Shown here one piece after another: positions 25,061-34,631 of a stretch of 64,000 nucleotides of DNA. A model generated the notes under the pieces. It was not told where the DNA came from. It worked only from the letters and a program-made list of their open reading frames with translations, and made no database searches. This DNA comes from Antarcticirhabdus aurantiaca. Its GTDB lineage: Bacteria; Pseudomonadota; Alphaproteobacteria; Rhizobiales; Rhizobiaceae. The position numbers were made by a program, and so were the translations under genes. The stretch's first letter is position 1. Every line of letters begins with the position of its first letter. The stretch covers positions 372,001 to 436,000 of the forward strand of contig NZ_VTOM01000001.1 in the NCBI RefSeq assembly GCF_009765365.1, given 5' to 3'.

Positions 25061-27982
25061 CTACTGGCCGAGCCGTTCGAGGAGCGCGGGCACGTGGACC
25101 TGATCGGCCTTGTAGTTGCCGGTGAGGACGTACATCGCGATGTTCACCCCGGCGCGGTAGGCGTGCTCGCGCTGGACCGGGTCGGACGAGTCGGTCGGGT
25201 AGAGGAACATGCCGCCGGCGTCGACCGCCCAGGCGCTGGCGAAGTCGTTGGACGTGATCATGATCGAGGACACGCCGTCGCCGGCATTGGCCGGGCGCTC
25301 CGCGGCGTTCGGGTCGCGCACCAGGGACTCGACCCAGAGGTCCGAGCCCTCGTGCCGGCCGGGAAAGTCGTCCATGATGTAGAAGGCCTTGGTGAGGACG
25401 TGGTCGGCCGGCACCGGCTCCAGCGGCGGGATGTCGAGGTCGGCGAGGATGTCGCGCAGGCGTCGCTGCCCGTCCGAGACCGCACCGCCGTTCAGCCCGC
25501 CGAGCGCGCCCTCGTCGACGTCGAAGAGCACGGTGCCGCCCTGTTTCATGTAGGCGTCGATGCGGCTGATCGCGGCATTGTCGGGCATCGGCGCCGTGGC
25601 GCGGATCGGCCAGTAGATCAGCGGGTAGAAGGACAATTCGTCCTGGGTGATGTCGACGCCGACCGGCGCACCCGGCTCCAGCGCGGTCTTGGCCGCGACG
25701 AACTGGGTGAGGCCGTCGAGGCCCTGGCGCGAGATTTCGTCGACATCGGACTCGCCGGTCTCGACATAGGCGAAGTGGGTCGTCTCGGTCGCCTCGATGG
25801 CCGCGGCGACATCGATGCCGAGGTCGTTCGGATCGGCGGGGCGCGGACCGCGGCGCTCCGTTTGAGGCGGGCCCCCCGGCTCCTGCGCGCTCGCCTGGCC
25901 GCTCGTGCCGAGAAGCATCGCGCCGGCGGCGAGACACAAGGAGACGCCCGCGGCAGTGCCGACCCGGCGCCCGCCAGCCATACGCCCGAGCCGGGCGAAG
26001 ACGCCGTTCATCCAGAGAAGGGCGAGTGCGTCGAGCGCGAAGAGGAGGAGCGCGCCGGCGAAGAGCCAGGGCGTGAGGTTGCGCGAGGCGTCCGCGCCGT
26101 AGCCGCGGGCCGCCACCGGCGCGCCGAGGTTCAGGTCGGCGGGGAGAGGGCGCAGGACCGTGTCGGGGGAGAGAAGGTTCAAGGCGACGTAGCCTTCCTC
26201 GCTGCCGTAAAGGCCGGGGGGATGGGCGGGCGAGACGCGCGGCGGACCGCCGGGCCCGAGCTGCAGCGGCTCCACCTCGGGATCGGGAGAGGTCAGGATG
26301 CCGTTCGCGTCGAGCATGCGGTAAGGCGCGAGCGTCACCGCCTCGCCGGGCTCGGTGCCGGCCTCGGGCGCAGGGCCGGCGGCGCGCGACAGGGTAACGA
26401 TGCGGCGGAGCATGTCGACGAAGGCGCCGGAGATCGGCAGGTTCGACCAGGTCGCCTCGGCCGTGGTGTGGAAGAGGACGATCTGGCCCGAGCCGAGCGG
26501 GCCGGCGGTGACGAGCGGCGTGCCGTCGGCGAGGCTCGCCCAGGTGCGCTCCGTCAGGTCGACGGAGGGCTCGGCGAGGATCTGGCGGGTGACGGTGACG
26601 TCCTCGGGAACGGTGATCCCTGCGAAGGGGCTCGTCGGCGCCATCGGCGCGATCGCCTGCGGCTCCGACCAGGATAGGGCGCCGCCGAGCTGGCGCTCGC
26701 CGCCGCGCAGGCGCACGGGAACGAGCGGGTCCTCGCCCGTCGAGGCGGCGAGCCGCGGGCCGGCGAAGCGCACCAGCGTGCCGCCGCCCTCGACCCAGCG
26801 CGTCAGCTCCGTCCGAGCGGCCTCCGGCAGGACGCCGATATCGGCGAGGACGATCATCGAGGGGCGCTGGGCGATCAGCTCCGGCACGCCGCGGGCAAGG
26901 TCCGCGTCGGTCGGTCGGGCGAGATCGGCGAAGGGCTCCAGCGCGCGGGAGATGTAGTAAAGCGGCGAGAGCAGCGGCTGGGCGAGATCGGCGGCCTCGC
27001 CGGACAGGAGCCCGACGCGCCGGCGGCGGAAGGAATCGTCGACAAGCCGCACGGCCGCGGCGTTCGCCTCGCCCTCGACTTCGAGGCGGGCGATGTCGTT
27101 GCGCAGCTCCGGCGGGATTGCGAAGCGCGCCTCCGCGGCGGCCGAGCCCTGGTTGAAGACGAGCGGCGCGCGGCCGACCTCGCGCCCCTGCGCGTCGAGG
27201 GCGCGGAGCTGATAGGTGACGGAGCCGACGGAGCCTTCGGGGCGCACGGCCGAGACGGAGAGCGCGTCGGTGGCGTTGCTGGCGTTGGTGAGGCCCGCGA
27301 GGCCGTCGACGCTCGGGCGGTAGAGGAGCGCCTGACCTTGGCCGAGGCCCGCAAGCGGCGCGAGCGCGGCGGAGGCCGCCTGCGGCTCGCCCTCGCCGTC
27401 GAGACCGTCGCTGAGGAAGGCCAGCGTGCCGGGAGCGTTGCCGTCGAGGGCGGTGGCGAGGCGCTGGGCGGCCGCCGCGCGGTCGGCCGGCACGGGACGC
27501 GGGCGGGCGGCGGCGAGGCGCTCGAGGGCGGTCGCGGCCTCGACGGGCGTCGCGTCGTTGCTCGGGCCGTCCGCGGTGAAGGCGAGGGACACCGGACGCC
27601 CGGCCTCGCCGGCCTGATTGATGAGGTCGGCGGCTGCGGCCTCTCGGGCGTCCCAGTCGCCGGCGCTCGCCCAGCCGTTGTCGACGAGAACGGCGAGCGG
27701 GCCGTCGCCGGACAGGCGCTCGTCGGACGGGTTCAGGATGGGCGCGGCGAGCGCCAGGATGATGAGGGCGGCGAGGAGGAGGCGCAGCAGCGTCAGCCAC
27801 CAGGGGCTTTTCGCCGGCGTTTCCTCGACCTTCAGCACGCGCTGGAGGATGCGCAGCGGCGGGAACACCTCCGTCTGCGGGCGCGGCGGCGTCAGCTTCA
27901 GGAGCCACCAGATCACCGGCAGGGCGAGAAGCCCGAACAGGACCAGCGGCGCGCCGAAGGACAGGGACAGGCCGCCGATCAT
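25061..27982 (-). CDS. BatA N-terminal domain / DUF4159 membrane protein
   Basis: 973 aa. The N-terminus is the double-helix BatA (aerotolerance regulator) domain: FGAPLVLFGLLALPVIWWLL, the linker motif TEVFPPLRILQRV, then LLRLLLAALIILALAAPIL. A vWA-like region follows (LAVLVDNGWASAGDWDARE). Two further helices near 640-700 precede a C-terminal DUF4159 domain (from about LGIDVAAAIEATETTHFAYV to the end), which I expect in the periplasm. It overlaps the DUF58 gene by four bases. Such proteins commonly accompany MoxR ATPases and DUF58 proteins, but their function is not established. Confidence 0.85.
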   Translation of the reverse strand: MIGGLSLSFGAPLVLFGLLALPVIWWLLKLTPPRPQTEVFPPLRILQRVLKVEETPAKSPWWLTLLRLLLAALIILALAAPILNPSDERLSGDGPLAVLVDNGWASAGDWDAREAAAADLINQAGEAGRPVSLAFTADGPSNDATPVEAATALERLAAARPRPVPADRAAAAQRLATALDGNAPGTLAFLSDGLDGEGEPQAASAALAPLAGLGQGQALLYRPSVDGLAGLTNASNATDALSVSAVRPEGSVGSVTYQLRALDAQGREVGRAPLVFNQGSAAAEARFAIPPELRNDIARLEVEGEANAAAVRLVDDSFRRRRVGLLSGEAADLAQPLLSPLYYISRALEPFADLARPTDADLARGVPELIAQRPSMIVLADIGVLPEAARTELTRWVEGGGTLVRFAGPRLAASTGEDPLVPVRLRGGERQLGGALSWSEPQAIAPMAPTSPFAGITVPEDVTVTRQILAEPSVDLTERTWASLADGTPLVTAGPLGSGQIVLFHTTAEATWSNLPISGAFVDMLRRIVTLSRAAGPAPEAGTEPGEAVTLAPYRMLDANGILTSPDPEVEPLQLGPGGPPRVSPAHPPGLYGSEEGYVALNLLSPDTVLRPLPADLNLGAPVAARGYGADASRNLTPWLFAGALLLFALDALALLWMNGVFARLGRMAGGRRVGTAAGVSLCLAAGAMLLGTSGQASAQEPGGPPQTERRGPRPADPNDLGIDVAAAIEATETTHFAYVETGESDVDEISRQGLDGLTQFVAAKTALEPGAPVGVDITQDELSFYPLIYWPIRATAPMPDNAAISRIDAYMKQGGTVLFDVDEGALGGLNGGAVSDGQRRLRDILADLDIPPLEPVPADHVLTKAFYIMDDFPGRHEGSDLWVESLVRDPNAAERPANAGDGVSSIMITSNDFASAWAVDAGGMFLYPTDSSDPVQREHAYRAGVNIAMYVLTGNYKADQVHVPALLERLGQ

Positions 27983-28890
27983 GCGCGTTGCCTCACGGTT
28001 TGCGGCACGCCGCTCATGCGGCCGTGGACGGCGATCAGCGCTTCGGAGGCGAGCCGGTCGGTGCGGTGGGGGATGAAGCTCCAGCCGAGATGTCGGCAGT
28101 GATCGGCGAGCGTCTCGCGCTGGGCGCGGTAGAGCGTCGTGTATTCGGCGCGCAGGTTCTCCGCCCGGCCGGCGGTGAGCTTGGCGCCGGTCTCGGGATC
28201 GCGGAACTCGGTGCGGCCCGAATAGGGGAAGGCTTCCTCCGCCGGGTCGGCGACGCAGACGAGGTGGCCGCGCACGCCGCGTCGCGCGGCGCGGTCGATC
28301 CGCTCGACGGTGGTCTCGACGGGATCGAGGAAGTCGGACACGAGCACCAGCTCGCTATGCCGCTTCAGCCGCTCGTCCGACGGGAAGCCGGTGGCGGGGC
28401 GGTTGTTGAAGAGGGCGGTTGCGATGCGCTCGGCGGCGTTGCGCGAGAGCACGGGCTCCATGACGCCGGGATAGCCGATCCGCTCGCCGGATCGGGCGAG
28501 GAGCTCGGCGAGGGCCAGGACGATCACCAGCGCGCGGCTTTCCTTCGACACGCTCGCCGTCTTCGACTGGTAGAGCATGGAGGGCGAGGGATCGGCCCAG
28601 AGCCAGACCGTCTGCGCCGCCTCCCATTCCCGGTCGCGCAGATAGACATGGTCGTCGCGCGCCGAACGGCGCCAGTCGATGCGGCTCACCGGCTCGCCCT
28701 CGACGAAGGGGCGGAACTGCCAGAAATTCTCGCCGACGCCGCGCCGGCGCCGCCCGTGCCAGCCGGCCGCGACGCTCGCCACGACCCGCTGCGCCTCGAC
28801 GAGGAGGTCCGGCAGGAGCGCGGCGCGCGCCCGCGCGCGCAGCAGCGCGTCGGGGCCGGTGGTCAGTTCGACCGTGGAGCCGATCGCCAT
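27979..28890 (-). CDS. DUF58 domain protein
   Basis: 303 aa, the usual size of DUF58 partners of MoxR ATPases. Landmark motifs are FWQFRPFVEGEPVSRIDWRR and VWLWADPSPSMLYQS (a vWA-like DxSxS metal site), then LVLVSDFLDPVE. No membrane helix is evident. MoxR gene products are thought to act as chaperones on such vWA-containing partners. The gap to the moxR stop is 7 bases, and its own stop overlaps the next gene's start by four. Confidence 0.9.
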   Translation of the reverse strand: MAIGSTVELTTGPDALLRARARAALLPDLLVEAQRVVASVAAGWHGRRRRGVGENFWQFRPFVEGEPVSRIDWRRSARDDHVYLRDREWEAAQTVWLWADPSPSMLYQSKTASVSKESRALVIVLALAELLARSGERIGYPGVMEPVLSRNAAERIATALFNNRPATGFPSDERLKRHSELVLVSDFLDPVETTVERIDRAARRGVRGHLVCVADPAEEAFPYSGRTEFRDPETGAKLTAGRAENLRAEYTTLYRAQRETLADHCRHLGWSFIPHRTDRLASEALIAVHGRMSGVPQTVRQRA

Positions 28891-28897
28891 GGGGCCG

Positions 28898-29908
28898 TCA
28901 GCCGGCGGCGCGCTTGAGCTGGGCGATCACGTCGCGGACGCTCATGCCTTCGGCTCGCGCCGAGAAGTTCAGCGCCATGCGGTGCTGGAGGATCGGCTCG
29001 GCAAGCGCGTGCACGTCGTCGACGGAGGGCGCCAGGCGGCCGTCATAGAGGGCGCGGGCGCGAACGCAGGTCATGAGGGCCTGGGAGGCGCGGGGCCCGG
29101 GACCCCAGGCGATGTGCGAATCCGCTTCCTTGGACCCGTTGCCGGGGCGGGCGGAGCGCACGAGCGCGAGAATCGCCTCGACGACGCTTTCGGGCACGGG
29201 CATGCGGCGGATCAACCCCTGGATCTCCCGGAGGCGCGCGGCGTCGAGCACGGGCTCGGCGACGGCCTCGGTCTCGCCGGTGGTCTGGAGAAGGATCTGC
29301 CGCTCGGCCTCGAAGGACGGGTAGGGCACGTCGACCTGCATCAGGAAGCGGTCGAGCTGGGCCTCGGGCAGGGGATAGGTGCCCTCCTGCTCCAGCGGGT
29401 TCTGCGTGGCGAGGACGTGGAAGGGCGCAGGCAGGTCGTGCCGCTCGCCGGCAACCGTCACGTGATACTCCTGCATCGACTGGAGCAGCGCCGACTGGGT
29501 GCGGGGGGACGCGCGGTTGATCTCGTCGGCCATCAGGAGCTGGGCGAAGACGGGACCGCGCACGTAGCGGAAGGAGCGGCGGCCGGTCTCGTCCTGGTCC
29601 ATCACCTCGGTGCCGACGATGTCGGAGGGCATGAGGTCGGGCGTGAACTGGATGCGGCGCGCGTCGAGGCCGAGCGCGCGGCCGAGCGTGTCGACGAGCT
29701 TGGTCTTGGCGAGGCCCGGAACGCCGACGAGGAGGGCGTGGCCGCCGGCGAGGATCGCGATCAGCGTCTGCTCGACCACGCTTTCCTGGCCGAAGATCAC
29801 GGTGCCGACGGTCCGGCGGACCGATGCGATGTCGGCGAGCGCGCTTTCCGCCAGCCGGACCACCGCATCCGCGTCGAGAACGGGTTGCTGCGGTGCAAGA
29901 TTCGTCAT
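28898..29908 (-). CDS. moxR: MoxR-family AAA+ ATPase
   Basis: AAA+ chaperone-like ATPase, 336 aa. Walker A is LLVGVPGLAKTKLVDTLG (the Ala-Lys form normal in MoxR). Walker B is LLMADEINRASPRTQSALLQ. Sensor 1 lies in VLATQNPLEQEGTYPLPEAQ, followed by the LDRFLM segment and a C-terminal lid domain. The start is ATG 29908 with GGAG about 10 bases upstream; the longer frame has no supporting site. First gene of the four-gene cluster. It faces the DUF1285 gene across 218 bases that should contain both promoters. Confidence 0.93.
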   Translation of the reverse strand: MTNLAPQQPVLDADAVVRLAESALADIASVRRTVGTVIFGQESVVEQTLIAILAGGHALLVGVPGLAKTKLVDTLGRALGLDARRIQFTPDLMPSDIVGTEVMDQDETGRRSFRYVRGPVFAQLLMADEINRASPRTQSALLQSMQEYHVTVAGERHDLPAPFHVLATQNPLEQEGTYPLPEAQLDRFLMQVDVPYPSFEAERQILLQTTGETEAVAEPVLDAARLREIQGLIRRMPVPESVVEAILALVRSARPGNGSKEADSHIAWGPGPRASQALMTCVRARALYDGRLAPSVDDVHALAEPILQHRMALNFSARAEGMSVRDVIAQLKRAAG

Positions 29909-30126
29909 CGCGGAACGGCTCCGTTTGGGGGAAGGCGAGAAGGCTGGGCCGGGGCGGCCGCTTTGGATTCGGACAGGCGACGCGGCGATGCCGCAGCGCA
30001 CCGGCCATCAAAGCCCCCGTCCCATGTCCTGGCAAGCGCGAGGCGCGCAACTATTTCGTGACCGCGAAGGCGGGCCGAAATAAGACGGGCGCCCGGACGG
30101 TCATTTCGTCGCAAGAACGGCAGGCC

Positions 30127-30705
30127 ATGGAAAATCAACGTCATAGCTCCGCGGGCGTCAGCCTCCAGGCGCTCGTCTCGCGCGCCGAGCGGGCGGGAAA
30201 GGGCGCGCCGCCCGTCGAGCGGTGGGACCCGCCCTTCTGCGGCGACATCGACATGGTGATCCGACGCGACGGCTCCTGGGATTACATGGGCACGCCGATC
30301 GCTCGTCCAGCCCTGGTCCGCCTGTTCTCGACCGTGCTGCGCCGCGAGGCGAAAGGCGGCTTCGTGCTCGTCACGCCGGTGGAGAAGCTCGGCATCACGG
30401 TCGAGGACGCGCCCTTCGCCGCCGTCGAGATGAGCGCCGAGGAGCGGCAGGGCGAGCCGGCGCTCGCCTTCCGCACCAATGTCGGCGACCTCGTCGAGGC
30501 CGGGCCGGCGAACCCGCTGCGCTTTGCCGAGAGAGAGGAGGGCGGCTTCGTGCCCTACGTTCTGGTGCGCGGCGGCCTGGAGGCGCGGCTGACGCGGGCG
30601 CTCGCCTTCGAGCTCGCCGACCTCATCGAGGAGGATGCCGACGGCCTGTTCCTGCGCTCCAACGGTGCGCGCTTCGCCATTCCTCCGGAGTCGGGCGGCG
30701 CATGA
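30127..30705 (+). CDS. DUF1285 domain protein
   Basis: 192-aa protein of the DUF1285 family, of unknown biochemical role. Core motifs are PPVERWDPPFCGDIDMVIRR, DGSWDYMGTPIARPALVRLF and VTPVEKLGITVEDAPF. In Proteobacteria it typically precedes a Nudix CoA pyrophosphatase and cca, as it does here. The stop overlaps the Nudix start (ATGA), and cca overlaps in turn, giving a three-gene coupled operon. ATG 30127 was chosen because the frame upstream (from 29824) lies antisense to moxR. Confidence 0.87.
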   Translation: MENQRHSSAGVSLQALVSRAERAGKGAPPVERWDPPFCGDIDMVIRRDGSWDYMGTPIARPALVRLFSTVLRREAKGGFVLVTPVEKLGITVEDAPFAAVEMSAEERQGEPALAFRTNVGDLVEAGPANPLRFAEREEGGFVPYVLVRGGLEARLTRALAFELADLIEEDADGLFLRSNGARFAIPPESGGA

Positions 30706-31349
30706 GGATGGAGAGCGAGGCCGCGCCCTTCTCGGCGGCGGATCTGCGGACGCGAATGGCGCGGATGGGCACGGGCGAGGACGAGACGACGCGCTACGGC
30801 GACCATCTCCTCAACCCCGACCTCGTCCAGCTCGCCGAGCATGCCGAGGCGCGCGACGCCGCCGTGCTGGTGCCGGTGGTCGACTACGGCTTGGGGACGG
30901 AGGCCGGCGTCATCCTGACGACGCGGGCGGCGCATCTGCGCAAGCATTCCGGCCAGATCGCCTTTCCCGGCGGCTCGGTGGATCCCGGCGACGGCTCGCC
31001 GGAAGCCGCGGCGCTGCGCGAGGCGGAGGAGGAGGTGGCGCTCGAGCGCCGCTTCGTCGAGCCGATCGGGCGCCTGCCGCGCTACTTCACGACCACCGGC
31101 TTCCGGATCACGCCGGTGGTCGCGATCGTCTCGCCGGGCTATGAGCTGCGGCCGAGCCCGAGCGAGGTCGACGACGCCTTCGAGGTGCCGCTCGGCTTCC
31201 TGATGAACGCTGCCAACCACCGGCAGGAAAGCCGGGTCTGGAACGACGTGCTGCGCCACTACTACACCATGCCCTTCGGCGACCGCTTCATCTGGGGCGT
31301 CACCGCCGGGATCATCCGCACCCTCTACGAACGGTTCTACGCATCGTGA
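30702..31349 (+). CDS. Nudix hydrolase, CoA pyrophosphatase type
   Basis: Predicted to cleave CoA or its derivatives to 3',5'-ADP and phosphopantetheine. 215 aa. It has the CoA-specific UPF0035-type lead-in LRKHSGQIAFPGGSVDPGDG continuing into the Nudix core AAALREAEEEVAL, plus a following PRYFTTTGFRITPVVAIV block. It is coupled by four-base overlaps to the DUF1285 gene before it and to cca after it. Confidence 0.9.
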   Translation: MRMESEAAPFSAADLRTRMARMGTGEDETTRYGDHLLNPDLVQLAEHAEARDAAVLVPVVDYGLGTEAGVILTTRAAHLRKHSGQIAFPGGSVDPGDGSPEAAALREAEEEVALERRFVEPIGRLPRYFTTTGFRITPVVAIVSPGYELRPSPSEVDDAFEVPLGFLMNAANHRQESRVWNDVLRHYYTMPFGDRFIWGVTAGIIRTLYERFYAS

Positions 31350-32593
31350 CCAGCCCGACCCGCATCGACGCCGACTGGCTGCGCGCCGAGCCGCTGCAGC
31401 GCCTGCTTTCCGCCCTGTCCGAGAACGGCGAGGAAGCGCGCGTGGCCGGCGGCGCGGTGCGCAACGCGCTGATGAAGCGCGATGCGACGGACATCGACGT
31501 CGCGACGACGGTGCTGCCGCAGGAGACGATCCGCCGGGCCGAAGCCGCCGGCTTCCGCGCCGTGCCGACCGGCATCGAGCACGGCACGATCACCGTCGTC
31601 ACGCCCGGCGGTCCCTTCGAGGTGACGACACTGCGCGAGGACATCGAGACGGACGGGCGCCGCGCCGTCGTGCGCTTCGGCCGCGACTGGAAGCGGGATG
31701 CGGAGCGGCGCGACTTCACCATCAACGCGCTCTACGCCGACAAGGACGGGGCGGTGCTCGACCTCGTCGGCGGGATCAAGGACATCGAGGCGGGCGTGCT
31801 GCGCTTCGTGGGCGATCCGGAAACGCGCATCCGCGAGGACTATCTTCGAACCTTGCGCTTCTTCCGCTTCTTCGCCTGGTACGGCTCGGGCCGGCCGGAC
31901 GCGGCTGGGCTGCGTGCCTCGGCGCGGCTGAAGGACGGGCTGTCGCGGCTCTCGGCCGAGCGCGTCTGGATGGAGCTGAGGAAGCTCCTGGCCGCCCCCG
32001 ATCCCTCCCGCGCGCTGCTCTGGATGCGGCAGGCGGGCGTTCTCACGGCCGTCCTGCCCGAGAGCGAGAAATGGGGCATCGACGCGATCCATCTGCTGAC
32101 GCAGGCCGAGGCCGCGCTCGGCTGGCCCGCCGACGCGCTCCTGCGCCTCCAAGCGATCGTTCCGCCGGATCCGGAACGGATGGTCGCGATGGCCGGGCGC
32201 CTGAAGCTGTCCAACGCCGAGCGCGACCGGCTGCTCGCCTGGACGCAAGCCGACAAGCCCGATCCCGCCATGGCGGACGGCGCCTTGCGCGCGCGGCTGT
32301 TCTTCGGCGACCGTCAGGCGATCCTCGATCGCCTGCGGCTGGCTCTCGCCTCCGCGCGCGGAAGGGCGGCGGGCGGCGCGCCGGACGCGCTGGCCGAGGC
32401 GGCGGCGCTGTCGCGCCAGCTCGATATCGCCTCGCGCTTCGATCCTCCCGCATTTCCCGTGTCCGGCAGCGACGTCGTCGCGGCGGGAACGCCGGCGGGA
32501 CCCGAGGTCGGGCGGGCGATCGATCGCTTGAAGCGGCTCTGGGTGGACGGTGGCTTCGTGATGAGCCGCGAGGATCTCCTCGCTCGGCTCTGA
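31346..32593 (+). CDS. cca: CCA tRNA nucleotidyltransferase
   Basis: Class II nucleotidyltransferase that adds or repairs the 3' CCA of tRNAs, 415 aa. The head domain has the GG motif AGGAVRNALM and the catalytic carboxylates in ATDIDVATT. The RRDFTINALYAD motif and the DYLRTLRFFRFFAWYG body helix (ERxxxE-type region nearby) follow. No HD domain is apparent. The GTG start at 31346 overlaps the Nudix stop (GTGA). Last gene of the DUF1285-Nudix-cca operon; a GC-rich hairpin follows 13 bases after the stop. Confidence 0.94.
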   Translation: MTSPTRIDADWLRAEPLQRLLSALSENGEEARVAGGAVRNALMKRDATDIDVATTVLPQETIRRAEAAGFRAVPTGIEHGTITVVTPGGPFEVTTLREDIETDGRRAVVRFGRDWKRDAERRDFTINALYADKDGAVLDLVGGIKDIEAGVLRFVGDPETRIREDYLRTLRFFRFFAWYGSGRPDAAGLRASARLKDGLSRLSAERVWMELRKLLAAPDPSRALLWMRQAGVLTAVLPESEKWGIDAIHLLTQAEAALGWPADALLRLQAIVPPDPERMVAMAGRLKLSNAERDRLLAWTQADKPDPAMADGALRARLFFGDRQAILDRLRLALASARGRAAGGAPDALAEAAALSRQLDIASRFDPPAFPVSGSDVVAAGTPAGPEVGRAIDRLKRLWVDGGFVMSREDLLARL

Positions 32594-32606
32594 GGCGCAA
32601 ACGAAA

Positions 32607-32626
32607 AGCGGGCCCGTGGGCCCGCT
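32607..32626. terminator. Terminator hairpin between cca and the DUF1059 gene
   Basis: AGCGGGCCC-GT-GGGCCCGCT. On the minus strand it is followed by TTTTCG, so it ends the DUF1059 transcript best. On the plus strand it has no T-run but may still help terminate cca. Confidence 0.7.
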
Positions 32627-32661
32627 CCATCATCGACTCGATTCGCGGTGCGGTTTTGCCG

Positions 32662-32838
32662 TCAGTTCGGCAGTTCGGTGGTCTTCTCGCGGAACGAGTC
32701 GAGCAGGGCCGGGGTGATCTTCTCGAAACCGAGCTGGCGCGCCTGCACCACCGCCCGGCGCACCACCTCGGCTTGGCTCTCGGCACGGATCACGCGCTCG
32801 CAGCCCGGGATGATGCCTGCGCAATTCAATTCGTACAT
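32662..32838 (-). CDS. DUF1059 small protein
   Basis: 58-aa protein of the DUF1059 family. It shows MYELNCAGIIPGCERVIRAE (two Cys) and the helical part ESQAEVVRRAVVQARQLGFE. Function unknown; the paired Cys-containing core hints at metal or redox binding but this is not shown. The ATG at 32838 has GGGAGG at good spacing. Monocistronic, with its own promoter and terminator, in the gap between cca and hemF. Confidence 0.87.
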   Translation of the reverse strand: MYELNCAGIIPGCERVIRAESQAEVVRRAVVQARQLGFEKITPALLDSFREKTTELPN

Positions 32839-32898
32839 GATTGATCCTCCCTGATCGATCACTCCCTGACCATGTCGTTTCGAAATGGTCTGTGAGGA

Positions 32899-32926
32899 TT
32901 AATAAGGAAGGTTGCCGGCTTCACAA
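32899..32926 (-). promoter_or_regulatory. Sigma-70-like promoter of the DUF1059 gene
   Basis: Read on the minus strand: TTGTGA, 16 bases, TATTAA. It lies 61-88 bases before the DUF1059 start and just past the hemF stop. It is one of the most consensus-like promoters visible in this GC-rich window. Confidence 0.6.
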
Positions 32927-32939
32927 GAGGAAGGCGCGT

Positions 32940-33848
32940 TCACGGCCACTTAACGATTGGTGGAAGCGAAGAGAGGATCGACGACACGTTGCCGCCGGTC
33001 TTCAGCCCGAACAGCGTGCCGCGATCGTAGAGCAGGTTGTATTCGACGTAGCGTCCGCGCCGGATCAGCTGCTCCTCGCGGTCCTCGTCGGTCCAGGGCT
33101 TGGCGGCGTTCTGCCGCACGATGTGCGGATAAACCACGAGGAAGGCCTTGCCGAGGTCGCGCGTGAAGGCGAAGTCGGCTTCCCAGCCCCCGGCCTCTTC
33201 CGCCGAATGCAGCCAGTCGTAGAACACGCCGCCGACGCCGCGCGCCTCGTTGCGATGGGGCAGGAAGAAGTATTCGTCGCACCAGGTCTTGAAGCGCTCG
33301 TAGTCGGCGATGCCGGGATGACGCTCGCAAACGAAGCGCATGGCGCGGTGGAAGGCGCGGGTGTCCGGGTCGTCCTGCGTGCGGCGCCGGTCGAGGGTCG
33401 GCGTTAGGTCCGCACCACCACCGAACCATTGCCGGCTCGTCACCACCATGCGGGTGTTCATGTGGACGGCGGGAACATTCGGATTGCGCATGTGGGCGAT
33501 CAGCGAGATGCCGGAGGCCCAGAACGACGGGTCCTCGTCCGCCCCCGGGATCTGCTTGCGGAATTCGGGCGTGAACTCGCCGTAGACGGTGGAGACGTGG
33601 ACGCCGACCTTCTCGAAGACACGTCCGTGCATCATCGACATGACGCCGCCGCCGCCGTTCTCTCCGCGGTTCCAGGCGGTCTGGACGAAGCGCCCGGGCT
33701 CCATCCCGTCCTCGGCTCCGAACTCGTCCTCCAGCCCTTCGAAGGCGGTGCAGATCCGGTCGCGCAGCTGCTCGAACCAGTTCCTCGCCGTCGCCTTCTT
33801 GGCGTCGATGTCCTCGGGGATGCCGAGGGGGATCTCCGGGCGTTCCAT
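32940..33848 (-). CDS. hemF: Oxygen-dependent coproporphyrinogen III oxidase
   Basis: Converts coproporphyrinogen III to protoporphyrinogen IX in haem synthesis, using O2. 302 aa, typical HemF size. Signature blocks: [64 protein letters not shown], and the C-terminal [19 protein letters not shown]. Cytosolic dimer in the family. The start is ATG 33848 with AGGAG 12 bases upstream; the longer frame upstream lacks homology. No other haem genes are adjacent. Confidence 0.96.
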   Translation of the reverse strand: MERPEIPLGIPEDIDAKKATARNWFEQLRDRICTAFEGLEDEFGAEDGMEPGRFVQTAWNRGENGGGGVMSMMHGRVFEKVGVHVSTVYGEFTPEFRKQIPGADEDPSFWASGISLIAHMRNPNVPAVHMNTRMVVTSRQWFGGGADLTPTLDRRRTQDDPDTRAFHRAMRFVCERHPGIADYERFKTWCDEYFFLPHRNEARGVGGVFYDWLHSAEEAGGWEADFAFTRDLGKAFLVVYPHIVRQNAAKPWTDEDREEQLIRRGRYVEYNLLYDRGTLFGLKTGGNVSSILSSLPPIVKWP

Positions 33849-34098
33849 GGCGAAGCGGTCTCCTGCGGCCTGTCCTGAAACGGGACAACGATCGCGCATC
33901 CCGTGAAACCCCGAATCTAGAGCGCCATGCAAGCCCGGACGGGGGACCGGCGCGCAATCCACAAGAGGTTGGATCGGCGCCGCACGATTCGGCGCCGGCT
34001 CGGCTCGAAAACCAGGGCTCGCGCACTTATCTCTGGGGGCGAAAATCAAGGCTGCGAACAGGGTGCGGACCAGGGACGGACACGGAGGCGGCGAGGCC

Positions 34099-34359
34099 AT
34101 GACAATGCGCATCGAACCGCCGCGCGAAGCCCTGCGTCGGCGCCTGTCGAAGACGCGCCGCGGCGCTCCCTCGACCGCGGCGCCCGACCTCTTCGTCCGG
34201 GAGACCTTCACCCTGCCGCGCGAGGCGGCGCGCTCGAAGGCGCGCGAATGGTTCGAGAGCTTTCCCAAGGCCGCCTACTGGACCAGCATCGAGAGCTGGC
34301 GCGAGCTGCCCGAGAACCGCATCGAGTTCACCATGCGGCGACTGCCGACGGCGGATTGA
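34099..34359 (+). CDS. Small conserved protein, function unknown
   Basis: 86 aa. The N-terminus is basic (Arg-rich, residues 1-30). A compact domain follows with the motifs [20 protein letters not shown] and [20 protein letters not shown]. The pattern of aromatic and charged residues suggests a real folded domain. I recall similar uncharacterised proteins in Rhizobiales but no function. The ATG at 34099 has GAGG upstream. It lies 23 bases before a toxin-antitoxin pair on the same strand; any link is unproven. Confidence 0.6.
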   Translation: MTMRIEPPREALRRRLSKTRRGAPSTAAPDLFVRETFTLPREAARSKAREWFESFPKAAYWTSIESWRELPENRIEFTMRRLPTAD

Positions 34360-34382
34360 AGGGCGGTCGAGACCGTGAGACA

Positions 34383-34631
34383 ATGCTGCGCATGACGACG
34401 GACAGCGCCATCTCCGAGCACCTGCGCCCGCGCTTGCAGGCCTTGACCGAGCGCATGAACCTGTCCGCCTCCGACCTCGTCGCAGATGCCCTGGAGAACG
34501 GCCGCTCGCTCGCTTGGCAGGAGCGCTTCGTCGATACGGTCGTGCGCGGAATCGAGGCCGCAGACCGCGGCGACTTCGCAGGCGAGGACGAGATCGCCGC
34601 GGTGCTCGACAAGTATCGCCCTGCCGGATGA
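34383..34631 (+). CDS. ParD-like (ribbon-helix-helix) antitoxin
   Basis: 82-aa antitoxin. The N-terminal half is ribbon-helix-helix-like (ISEHLRPRLQALTERMNLSA, then SDLVADALENGRSLAWQERF). The acidic C-terminal segment (AADRGDFAGEDEIAAVLDKY) should wrap the toxin. It is followed by, and overlaps by four bases (ATGA), a ParE/RelE-fold toxin gene. The ATG at 34392 is an equally possible start. No clear Shine-Dalgarno sequence. Confidence 0.8.
   Translation: MLRMTTDSAISEHLRPRLQALTERMNLSASDLVADALENGRSLAWQERFVDTVVRGIEAADRGDFAGEDEIAAVLDKYRPAG

Noticed and set aside
23387-27908. Very long open frames of more than 1000 codons on both strands over the DUF4159 region
   Set aside because: They are antisense or out-of-frame openings caused by high GC; only the 973-aa and 692-aa minus-strand proteins show domain structure and ribosome-binding sites.
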